From the NCBI GenBank assembly GCA_023435545.1, contig JAEYRQ010000052.1:1-8027 (forward strand): a DNA stretch of 8,027 nucleotides, in the 5' to 3' direction. The translations under genes and the position numbers were made by a program. The notes beneath the pieces were generated by a model, which saw only the letters and a list, made by a program, of their open reading frames with translations, was not told where the DNA came from and ran no database searches. This DNA comes from Pseudomonadota bacterium (GTDB taxonomy: Bacteria; Pseudomonadota; Alphaproteobacteria; Rhizobiales; Tepidamorphaceae). Positions within the stretch are counted from its first letter, which is position 1, and each line of letters begins with the position of its first letter. Positions 1 to 5,837 of this stretch are shown piece by piece.

Positions 1-298
1 GCTCGATCAGGACGTCGCACTCGCGGATCAACGGCTCTAGTCTGGCGGCGGCTCCGGGGTCCTTCAGATCGACCGTGACACTACGCTTGCCGCGGTTGAG
101 AAGCGCGAAGTGGATCGAGTCGCGACCCCATCGGGGCACGAACCGGCGGATTTCCTCCCCCTCGGGCCGTTCGACCTTGATGACCTCCGCGCCGGCCTCG
201 GCGAGGATCAGCCCAGCGAGGGGCCCGGGCAGCAAGGTCGAGAAATCGAGAACCTTGAAGCCGGTTAGCGGCCGATTGCCCAAATGTCCCTCCCCCAT
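1..298 (-). CDS. CaiB/BaiF family (family III) CoA-transferase, N-terminal part, cut by window edge
   Basis: This is the first ~99 codons of a family III CoA-transferase, an enzyme class that moves CoA between carboxylic acids (formyl-CoA:oxalate, carnitine, succinyl-CoA:malate and mesaconyl-CoA transferases belong to it). The reading frame is open to the left edge. It shows the N-terminal family signature: a GFKVLDFS strand, the PGPLAG turn, LAEAGAEVIKVERP, then NRGKRSVTVDLKDP followed by a CDVLIE strand. The catalytic Asp lies further along and is outside the window, so the substrate cannot be judged. The start is ambiguous. In-frame ATGs at 304 and 298 have no good ribosome site. A TTG at 283 has GGAGG five bases ahead and gives a protein beginning just before the conserved RPLTGFKVLD, as relatives do. 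The gene follows the AEC permease gene by 14-35 bp depending on the start, so the two are probably co-transcribed. Family call is firm; exact reaction unknown. Confidence 0.9.
   Translation of the reverse strand, partial: MGEGHLGNRPLTGFKVLDFSTLLPGPLAGLILAEAGAEVIKVERPEGEEIRRFVPRWGRDSIHFALLNRGKRSVTVDLKDPGAAARLEPLIRECDVLIE
289..293 (-). promoter_or_regulatory. Shine-Dalgarno GGAGG favouring a TTG start at 283 for the CoA-transferase
   Basis: On the minus strand the purine run GGGGGAGGGA (296 to 287) contains GGAGG, five bases before an in-frame TTG (283-281). If used, this makes the two upstream ATGs (304, 298) part of the leader. Seen in sequence; actual use is inferred. Confidence 0.45.
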
Positions 299-318
299 TT
301 GCATCGAGCGCCGGCCTG

Positions 319-1311
319 TCACGGGAACAGGTCTCCCGGCACCAGATTGTTCGATACCAGATACAGGACGCTTGTCAGAGTGAAGATCGAGACCACCGTG
401 CCGATCAGGATGCTGCTCGAGGCCCGCTCCACATAGGTCTGATACTGCTGCGCCAGCACGAAGACGTTCAGTGCGGGCGGCAGCGCGGACATCAGGATGG
501 CCGTGTAGACCCAGACAGGATCGAAGGTGCCGACGAGGCTTAGCAGGACCAGCACCAGGACCGGATGCAGGATCAGCTTGATGAATATCAGTGCCGGCAA
601 CTCGCTGGGAACCCGCTTGATCGGCCGCAACGCCACGGTGACCCCCATGGCGAACAGCGCACACGGCGCGGCCGCCGACCGCAGGTAGGTCAGCAGCCTG
701 TCGACCGCCTCAGGCGGCCGGAACTCGAAATAGGCCGCTAGGACGCCCGCCATCGTCGCCAGGATGAAGGGATGCAGAAGCACCCGCTTCGCGATGCTCA
801 GCGCCATTTGCAGGCCGTTGACGTGGTCATCGCGCCCGAGCGCCATGAGCAGCGGGACCAGCGTGAACAGCATGGCATTGTCGAAGCAGAAGATGAGGGC
901 CGTTGGCACCGTCGCCGCGGGTCCAAGGGCGGCCAGCGTCAGGCCGGGGCCCATGTAACCGATATTGGAATAGCTCCCGACCAGCGCCTGCACGGTGGAT
1001 TCGCGGATGTTGCCGCGCGTCACCAGAAAGCCCACCACGAAGGCCAGGGTGAAGACGCAGTAGGTTGCGAAGGTGGTGGTGAGCACAAACGACCATTGCG
1101 CGAGTTGCTCGAACGGCGTCTCGGACAGCATCTGGAAGAACAGCGCTGGCAGCGCAAAATAGACAATGAAGGTATTGAGCCAGGCCAGTCCGTCCTGCGG
1201 ATGGTGCACCACCTTCCCGCCAAGGTATCCCAGGAAGATCAGCCCGAAAAAGGGCATCGACAGGGTAAGGACCTGCTGCACTGACGGATTCCCGGGCTGA
1301 TTGCCGCGCAC
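319..1311 (-). CDS. AEC (auxin efflux carrier) family transporter
   Basis: A 330-residue inner-membrane permease of the AEC/bile-arsenite-riboflavin transporter superfamily. Ten hydrophobic segments can be picked out at about residues 14-35, 41-62, 73-97, 105-130, 132-157, 174-194, 209-228, 236-261, 267-290 and 298-321, the usual AEC 5+5 layout. Typical AEC patterns are the SYSNIGYMGPG stretch (113-123), CALFAMG (217-223) and SALPPALNVFVLAQQY (275-290). Bacterial members include the malate permease MleP and the malonate carrier MdcF, so an organic anion is the best guess for the substrate. Translation begins at a GTG (1311-1309), with GAGGGAG about ten bases upstream. An ATG two bases further up is out of frame. 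The stop lies only 14-35 bp before the CoA-transferase start, which suggests a two-gene (or longer) operon, and the CoA-ester lyase is transcribed divergently. Family is confident; substrate and transport direction are inference. Confidence 0.92.
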   Translation of the reverse strand: MRGNQPGNPSVQQVLTLSMPFFGLIFLGYLGGKVVHHPQDGLAWLNTFIVYFALPALFFQMLSETPFEQLAQWSFVLTTTFATYCVFTLAFVVGFLVTRGNIRESTVQALVGSYSNIGYMGPGLTLAALGPAATVPTALIFCFDNAMLFTLVPLLMALGRDDHVNGLQMALSIAKRVLLHPFILATMAGVLAAYFEFRPPEAVDRLLTYLRSAAAPCALFAMGVTVALRPIKRVPSELPALIFIKLILHPVLVLVLLSLVGTFDPVWVYTAILMSALPPALNVFVLAQQYQTYVERASSSILIGTVVSIFTLTSVLYLVSNNLVPGDLFP

Positions 1312-1408
1312 ATCGCGCAGGCTCCCTCGCCTAGCCTCTTTCGCGATCGCCGGTCAACGGTACCGGTCGTGCTGCATTGCAAAATATGCCTTGAACCGGC
1401 GTCATCGC

Positions 1409-1425
1409 GGCGACATGGTGTCGCC
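1409..1425. promoter_or_regulatory. 17-bp perfect dyad in the AEC/lyase divergent spacer (possible operator)
   Basis: GGCGACA and its exact reverse complement TGTCGCC flank a central TGG, ending 23 bases before the lyase start codon. A second, wider imperfect dyad encloses it: GAACCGGCG (1393-1401) and CGCCAGTTC (1422-1430) with one mismatch. A TTGAAC (1391-1396), resembling a -35 box, also lies here. The position, in a 137-bp spacer between two divergent genes, suits a repressor or activator site, but an RNA hairpin in the lyase leader is equally possible. No regulator gene is in the window. Confidence 0.4.
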
Positions 1426-1448
1426 AGTTCTGGATACGGACACGCACG

Positions 1449-2492
1449 ATGAAGCTGCCGAAGAATTTCTACAGGCCACTCTCGGTCGGAGCGCCAGCGC
1501 CTTACACGGAGCTGCCGGTCAGGGCTGAGCGCATGATCCACTTTGTGCCGCCGCACATCGAGAAGGTGCGCGCCAAGGTGCCGGAGCTCATTCGGCAGGT
1601 CGATGTGGTGCTCGGCAACCTGGAGGATGCGATCCCGGCCGATGCCAAGGAGGCGGCGCGGGCAGGCTTCATCGAACTCGGGCTCGGCAACGAATTCGGC
1701 GGGACCGGCCTGTGGACGCGTATCAACGCGCTGAACAGCCCATGGGCGCTCGACGACGTGACGGAGATCGTCGCTGCCCTCGGCGACCGGCTCGACGTGG
1801 TCATGCTGCCGAAAGTCGAGGGACCCTGGGACATCCACTATCTGGACCAGCTCCTGGCGCAGCTCGAGGCGCGCCACGGCCTCTCCAAACCGGTCCTTAT
1901 CCACGCCATCCTCGAAACGGCCGAGGGCGTCAACAATGTCGCCGAGATCGCGTCGGCAAGTCCGCGCATGCACGGCATGAGCCTCGGCCCGGCGGATCTT
2001 GCGGCATCGCGCGCGATGAAGACCACCCGGGTCGGCGGCGGGCATCCCGGTTACCTGGTGCTGGAGGATCCCGACGGCGACAGTCCGCGCCACCGCTACC
2101 AACAGGACCTCTGGCACTACACCATTGCGCGGATGGTCGACGCCTGCGCTGCGAACGGCATCAAGGCATTCTATGGCCCGTTCGGCGACTTTTCGGACGC
2201 CGCTGCCTGCGAAGCACAGTTCCGCAACGCGTTCCTCATGGGATGCGCGGGCGCTTGGACGCTGCATCCAAGCCAGATCGATATCGCCAAGCGGGTGTTC
2301 AGCCCAGACCCGGACGAGGTCCGCCTCGCACGCCGCATCATCGAGGCGATGCCCGACGGGACCGGCGCTGTGATGATCGACGGCAAGATGCAGGACGACG
2401 CGACCTGGAAGCAGGCCAAGGTGATCGTGGACCTGGCCGAGCTGGTTGCCAGGAAGGACCCGGAGCTGGCCGCCAGCTACGGCATTGCCTGA
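1449..2492 (+). CDS. CitE-like / HpcH-HpaI aldolase family CoA-ester lyase (malyl-CoA or citramalyl-CoA lyase type)
   Basis: A 347-residue cytoplasmic TIM-barrel enzyme of the CitE/malyl-CoA lyase family, which cleaves (or forms) the C-C bond of 3-hydroxyacyl-CoA esters with Mg2+. Key family residues are present. Arg91 sits in the [10 protein letters not shown] strand, Glu156 in ILETAEG and Asp183 in LGPADLAAS; the Glu and Asp are the expected metal ligands. PFGDFSD (244-250) and the C-terminal WTLHPSQ (270-276) match L-malyl-CoA/beta-methylmalyl-CoA lyases. It differs from textbook members at the N-terminus. The usual LFVPG-type loop reads [12 protein letters not shown] (29-40) and the NLEDA strand carries Gly-Asn (56-57) before the Leu, so it is probably a distinct subfamily. 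The ATG at 1449 lacks a strong Shine-Dalgarno sequence (a GGA lies eight bases upstream). It is divergent from the permease and CoA-transferase genes, which supply plausible import and CoA-activation steps. Substrate is inferred only. Confidence 0.88.
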   Translation: MKLPKNFYRPLSVGAPAPYTELPVRAERMIHFVPPHIEKVRAKVPELIRQVDVVLGNLEDAIPADAKEAARAGFIELGLGNEFGGTGLWTRINALNSPWALDDVTEIVAALGDRLDVVMLPKVEGPWDIHYLDQLLAQLEARHGLSKPVLIHAILETAEGVNNVAEIASASPRMHGMSLGPADLAASRAMKTTRVGGGHPGYLVLEDPDGDSPRHRYQQDLWHYTIARMVDACAANGIKAFYGPFGDFSDAAACEAQFRNAFLMGCAGAWTLHPSQIDIAKRVFSPDPDEVRLARRIIEAMPDGTGAVMIDGKMQDDATWKQAKVIVDLAELVARKDPELAASYGIA

Positions 2493-2520
2493 TCCCGGGG
2501 CCGAAAATTGCCGCCTTTCC

Positions 2521-2549
2521 TTGACAATGGACTCATACAAGGGGAACTA
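2521..2549 (+). promoter_or_regulatory. Possible promoter upstream of hspQ
   Basis: A perfect TTGACA (2521-2526), which reads CTTGAC from 2520, lies 88 bases before the hspQ start in the 122-bp gap after the lyase. At 17-bp spacing the -10 position reads GAACTA, a weak match. CTTGAC could also be the -35 half of an alphaproteobacterial heat-shock sigma (RpoH) promoter, but I see no convincing matching -10. Suggestive only. Confidence 0.3.
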
Positions 2550-2614
2550 GCTGCCGCAGTTGGCATCCGACCCCTGCCGGCGACGTCGGCAGCGCAGGCG
2601 CAACCGGGATTGCG

Positions 2615-3409
2615 ATGAAGCCGAGAAGTGCGAAGTTCCAGATCGGCCAGGTCGTGCGGCATCGGATCTATCCGTTCCGCGGGGTGATCTTCGACGTCGA
2701 CCCCATCTTCGCGAATACCGAGGAATGGTGGCTGTCGATCCCGGAGGATGTCCGGCCGCGCAAAGACCAGCCCTTCTACCATCTCCTGGCCGAGAACAGC
2801 GAGACCGAGTACGTCGCCTACGTCTCGGAGCAGAACCTGCTGCCCGACGACTCGGGCGAGCCGGTCCGGCATCCGCAAGTCGCCGAGATGTTCGACGCGC
2901 TTGAGGCCGGCGTCTACCAGAGCCGCGACCGGCGGGCGCATCGACGCCGGCCGGGCCGGTGTCTCCTCGCGCGAGGCTCTAGCCGTGAACGAGTAAGGGC
3001 GCACACCGTGTGTGCACCCTCAACCGAACATTCCGCCGGGTATCGAAGCCTATTCCGAGGCCGGCTTCTCCGCCTGCTGCTCCATCATCTTCTTGCGGGC
3101 CTCCTCGGCGCGCTTCTGCAGTTCGTCCTGCAGCTTCTGGCGCTGCTGGGCGAGCTGCTCGACAGGCACCGGCGGGCCTTCCCACGCCTTGGTGAAGCCG
3201 ACCAGCGTCAGGCCGATGCCGACCGGCTTGCCCTGGTTGTTGATCACCAGGACCACCATGTTGGTGCCCTTCTTGAGGCTGTCGATGAAGGCGTCCTCGA
3301 TCTCCAGTTCGGCATAGCAGGCATTGGGCAGGCAGATGACGTACTTGCCCGGAACCTGCGTGCCCTCGTCCACCTGCACACGGACGCCGGGCTGGATCAG
3401 CGTCCCTAG
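2615..3409 (+). CDS. hspQ: Heat shock protein HspQ (YccV-like, hemimethylated-DNA-binding domain) with abnormal read-through C-terminus
   Basis: Residues 1-~105 (2615-~2929) are a full HspQ/YccV-like domain. They include KFQIGQVVRHRIYPFRGVIFDVDP, then NTEEWWLSIPEDVRPRKDQPFYHLL and YVAYVSEQNLLPDDSGEP, followed by HPQVAEMF. In enterobacteria HspQ binds hemimethylated DNA and enhances Lon protease specificity; whether that holds here is unknown. Family members end at about 105-115 residues. This frame has no stop there and continues to a TAG at 3407-3409 (264 codons). The extra ~160 residues are Arg/Leu/His-rich and are mostly the antisense of the ialB-like gene, so I do not think they are genuine protein. 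A +1-shifted frame stops at TAA 2994-2996, right at a hairpin (2996-3020), and a -1 frame stops at TAG 2980-2982. A frameshift or lost stop near 2930-2980 is therefore likely. The true coding end is probably within 2930-2996. Start ATG fits the family; its ribosome site is weak. Confidence 0.85.
   Translation: MKPRSAKFQIGQVVRHRIYPFRGVIFDVDPIFANTEEWWLSIPEDVRPRKDQPFYHLLAENSETEYVAYVSEQNLLPDDSGEPVRHPQVAEMFDALEAGVYQSRDRRAHRRRPGRCLLARGSSRERVRAHTVCAPSTEHSAGYRSLFRGRLLRLLLHHLLAGLLGALLQFVLQLLALLGELLDRHRRAFPRLGEADQRQADADRLALVVDHQDHHVGALLEAVDEGVLDLQFGIAGIGQADDVLARNLRALVHLHTDAGLDQRP
2996..3020. terminator. Hairpin between the convergent hspQ and ialB-like genes, possible bidirectional terminator
   Basis: AGGGCGCACAC pairs with GTGTGCACCCT around a CGT loop: an 11-position stem with a single C-A mismatch. 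It begins at the last base of a TAA (2994-2996) in the frame shifted +1 from hspQ, and lies 30 bp beyond the ialB-like stop. There is no T-run on either side, so it would not be a classical intrinsic terminator. The placement between convergent genes is the main support. Confidence 0.45.
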
Positions 3410-3739
3410 CGGCACGGCGGCGCGTATCAGGCGCTTGCCCTCTGGTGTCTTGGATTCCTGCACGGAGATCGAGGCGAGGAACTCGCCGGTATCGGTGCGG
3501 ACCTCCTGGGTGACGAGGCAGACCTCCTTGGCCGCCTCGCCCTCGGCGTTGTCGGGCGCGCAAAGCTTGATCCAGCTTCCCAGCCCGCCCTCGCCTGGCG
3601 CGGCGGGCGCCGGCGCCGCCTGCGGTTGCTGCGTCTGGGCCGATGCGGGGGCGACCATCGCGAACGCCGCGAGGGCGCCCGCCAGAACCGCGCCCCTCAG
3701 CAGCCGGCGTTGAGTCCTACCTTCCACTACGGGCAACAT
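3050..3739 (-). CDS. Invasion-associated locus B (IalB) family secreted protein
   Basis: A 229-residue exported protein of the IalB family, named for a Bartonella protein linked to erythrocyte invasion but widespread in non-pathogenic alphaproteobacteria, where its role is mostly unknown. A signal peptide is clear: Arg-rich start (TQRRLLRG), hydrophobic core about 15-30, and an ASA|QT cleavage site after residue 34. A Pro/Ala/Gln linker (35-50) leads into the domain (about 52-185). The domain carries four cysteines, at 60, 74, 136 and 141 (LCAPD, EVCLV, ICLPNACYAE), probably two periplasmic disulfides. The tail (about 192-225, EQLAQQRQKLQDELQKRAEEARKK region) is a charged, Gln-rich likely coiled coil. 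The start ATG (3739) has AAGGAG five bases upstream, so it is secure. The gene converges on hspQ, whose read-through frame covers 360 bp of it on the other strand, and diverges from the solute-binding-protein gene. Family is confident; function is not. Confidence 0.92.
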   Translation of the reverse strand: MLPVVEGRTQRRLLRGAVLAGALAAFAMVAPASAQTQQPQAAPAPAAPGEGGLGSWIKLCAPDNAEGEAAKEVCLVTQEVRTDTGEFLASISVQESKTPEGKRLIRAAVPLGTLIQPGVRVQVDEGTQVPGKYVICLPNACYAELEIEDAFIDSLKKGTNMVVLVINNQGKPVGIGLTLVGFTKAWEGPPVPVEQLAQQRQKLQDELQKRAEEARKKMMEQQAEKPASE

Positions 3740-3779
3740 GGATGCTCCTTGAAAGCGTTGTTCGCGTCGCTCGCCCCGC

Positions 3780-3800
3780 TCGCGGCCGGAGTGGCCGCGA
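3780..3800. promoter_or_regulatory. Inverted repeat in the ialB / binding-protein divergent spacer
   Basis: TCGCGGCC and GGCCGCGA form an exact 8-bp inverted repeat around GGAGT in the 239-bp spacer (3740-3978), about 40 bp upstream of the ialB-like start codon. A GATATC and another CGGCCG-type run follow. It could be an operator or a leader hairpin for the ialB-like gene. Short GC-rich palindromes are common in such genomes, so confidence is low. I found no convincing -35/-10 pair elsewhere in the spacer. Confidence 0.25.
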
Positions 3801-3971
3801 TATCATAACGGCCGCGGCGGCTCCATTCGTGGCGCTAGGTCGCGGGCAATTGCGGCGACACAGTGTCCGTCTGCAGTGCCGGCTCCCGAATAACGCGGAT
3901 TGGCCACGATTTCCAGCGAGGATCGAAACCAGCGGCCAGTTCCGCTTGTGCTACAGTTTGCCATTGATTCG

Positions 3972-3978
3972 AAAGGAG
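3972..3978 (+). promoter_or_regulatory. Strong Shine-Dalgarno AAAGGAG setting the binding-protein start
   Basis: AAAGGAG is followed at once by TTG (3979, spacing zero) and, after six bases, by ATT (3985). Both are in frame with the signal peptide, but no ATG or GTG lies at normal spacing. The six-base spacing is ideal for ATT, a rare initiation codon (as in infC). This site marks the true N-terminus even though the start codon is unusual. Confidence 0.6.
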
Positions 3979-5811
3979 TTGACGATTTCGCCGTCAGACG
4001 TCAGCGCCCGCATTGTCGTCGCCGTGCTGTTCGCCGGCATGGCCGCGCTTGTTCCCGGCCAGGCGCGTTCCGAGCCGTCGCATGCCATCGCAATGCACGG
4101 CAGCCCGGCCCTGCCTGCGGATTTCCCCCATTTCGACTATGTCGATCCGGACGCGCCGAAGGGAGGCCGGCTGACGTTGGGCGTTGTCGGGACCTTCGAC
4201 AGCCTCAATCCGTTCATCGTTCAGGGTGTCGCGGCGCGCGGACTTCGGGAGTACGTGTTCGAGTCGCTGATGGCACGCGGGCTTGACGAACCGTTCACGC
4301 TGTACGGCCTGCTCGCGGAGACTGTCGATGTCCCCGACGACAGGTCGTCTGCGCTGTTTCGTCTCAGGCCCGAAGCGAAATTTTCCGACGGCACGCCGGT
4401 GACGCCCGAAGATATCATCTTCTCTTGGGAGACCCTGAAGACTCACGGCAGGCCGAACCATCGCACCTACTATTCGCTCGTCACCGCGGTTGAGAAGATC
4501 GGCGAGGACGGAGTGCGCTTCGCTTTCGGTGCGTCTGGCGACCGCGAGATCCCGCTGATCATCGGGCTCATGCCGATCCTGCCGAAACACCACTATGAAA
4601 CCGTCGACTTCGAGAAGAGCGGCAACGTGCCAGCGATTGGCTCCGGTCCCTACGTTGTGGGCCGGGTCGATCGTGGCTCGCTGATCGACTACCAGCGCGA
4701 CCCGGACTACTGGGGCCGCGATCTGCCCGTGGCGCGCGGCCGCTTCAACTTCGATGAGATGCGGATCGAGTTCTTCCGGAACGAGACTTCCCTGCACGAA
4801 GCCTTCAAGAAGGGGCTGGTCGACGTGCTGCCAGAACTCGACCCGGCCCGCTGGGCGACCGAGTACAGGTTCCCTGCCGTCAATGACGGGCGGGTGGTGC
4901 TCGACGAATTGTCTTCGGGCGTCCCCCGCGGCATGTCCGGCCTGGTATTCAACACGCGACGACCGCAGTTCGCCGACCGGCGCGTGCGGCAGGCGCTGTC
5001 GATGCTGTTCGATGGCGAATGGATCGACCGAACGCTCTATCACGGCCTGTTCGAGCGCACGGCGAGCTATTTCGAGGGCTCAGAGCTGTCGGCGCGCGGT
5101 GTGCCCGCGAGCGAGCGGGAGCGCGAACTGCTTGCGCCCTGGGCCGACCGCGTGCTGCCGGAGGTGATGGCTGGGACGTACGAGCCGCCGCGAACCGACG
5201 GTACCGGGCGGGATCGCGCCATCCTGCGCGCGGCGATCGCGCTGCTCGGAGAGGCCGGCTACGAGACATCGGGCGGGGTGATGCGCAACCGCGAGACGGG
5301 AGCGCCGCTGGCTTTCGAGATCCTGGTCGCCACGTCCGAGCAGGAGCGCCTCGCCCTCACCTATGCGACGCAGCTCAAGCGCGCGGGAATCCAGGCCTCC
5401 GTCCGTCAGGTCGACAGTGCCCAGTTCGAACGGCGCCGCCAGACCTACGACTTCGACATGATCCAGTTCTTCTGGTTCGCCTCGCTGTCGCCCGGCAATG
5501 AACAGAAGTTCTACTGGGGCAGCGCGGCAGCAGCCCTGGATGGCACCCGCAATTACATGGGCGTCTCCGATCCTGCGGTCGACGCGATGATCGAAGCACT
5601 GCTGGCGGCACGCGAACGCGAGGAATTCGTCGATGCGGTGCGCGCGCTGGACCGGGTGCTGATGTCGGGCAGCTACGTGATCCCGCTGTTCCATACGAGG
5701 GACAGCTGGGTGGCGCGGTGGTCGCGTATCGGCCGGCCGGAGCGGATGCCGCTCTACGGATACGAACTGGACACGTGGTGGCGGGTCCAGCCTGAGGCCG
5801 GCGACGGCTGA
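3979..5811 (+). CDS. Periplasmic extracellular solute-binding protein, family 5 (YejA/OppA-like)
   Basis: About 610 residues of an ABC-importer binding protein of the SBP_bac_5 family. These proteins capture oligopeptides or other ligands in the periplasm and deliver them to an inner-membrane permease. From the TTG at 3979 the start gives a signal peptide with Arg11, a hydrophobic core 12-26 and a likely ARS|EP cleavage after residue 31. The mature start (HGSPALPADFPHFDYVDPDAPKGG region, 40-63) is typical of the YejA subgroup. The family signature FRLRPEAKFSDGTPVTPEDI lies at about 127-146. Later hallmarks are GSGPYVV, YQRDPDYWGRDLP, LVFNTRRPQFADRRVRQALSMLFD and the C-terminal YVIPLFHTRD. The frame is open upstream to 3643, but that part overlaps the ialB-like gene and precedes the signal peptide, so it is not used. 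No permease or ATPase genes are visible; two acyl-CoA-synthetase-like genes follow after 26 bp, probably in one operon. Family is sure; ligand unknown; start 3979 or 3985. Confidence 0.9.
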   Translation: MTISPSDVSARIVVAVLFAGMAALVPGQARSEPSHAIAMHGSPALPADFPHFDYVDPDAPKGGRLTLGVVGTFDSLNPFIVQGVAARGLREYVFESLMARGLDEPFTLYGLLAETVDVPDDRSSALFRLRPEAKFSDGTPVTPEDIIFSWETLKTHGRPNHRTYYSLVTAVEKIGEDGVRFAFGASGDREIPLIIGLMPILPKHHYETVDFEKSGNVPAIGSGPYVVGRVDRGSLIDYQRDPDYWGRDLPVARGRFNFDEMRIEFFRNETSLHEAFKKGLVDVLPELDPARWATEYRFPAVNDGRVVLDELSSGVPRGMSGLVFNTRRPQFADRRVRQALSMLFDGEWIDRTLYHGLFERTASYFEGSELSARGVPASERERELLAPWADRVLPEVMAGTYEPPRTDGTGRDRAILRAAIALLGEAGYETSGGVMRNRETGAPLAFEILVATSEQERLALTYATQLKRAGIQASVRQVDSAQFERRRQTYDFDMIQFFWFASLSPGNEQKFYWGSAAAALDGTRNYMGVSDPAVDAMIEALLAAREREEFVDAVRALDRVLMSGSYVIPLFHTRDSWVARWSRIGRPERMPLYGYELDTWWRVQPEAGDG

Positions 5812-5837
5812 GGCTGAAAGGTGCGGGGGGACTGACG

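Noticed and set aside
75..383. 102-codon plus-strand frame at the left end
   Set aside because: Antisense to the CoA-transferase and the 3' end of the AEC gene; Ser/Arg/Pro-rich with no domain.
1329..1357. Minus-strand TTGACC with CTAGGC at 17-bp spacing as an AEC promoter
   Set aside because: The implied transcription start would fall at or past the GAGGGAG ribosome site, and the -10 match is poor.
1239..2540. 433-codon minus-strand frame covering the lyase
   Set aside because: Antisense shadow of a clearly recognisable enzyme gene. Its translation is Arg/His/Asp-rich with no domain pattern, as expected opposite GC-rich coding DNA.
2979..3563. 194-codon minus-strand frame in the ialB-like region
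   Set aside because: Out-of-frame shadow of the ialB-like gene, which itself has a signal peptide, conserved cysteines and a strong ribosome site.
3643..3978. Upstream extension of the solute-binding protein (112 extra residues)
   Set aside because: It overlaps the ialB-like gene and its leader, is Arg/Pro-rich, and would bury the signal peptide. The ribosome site at 3972-3978 marks the real start.
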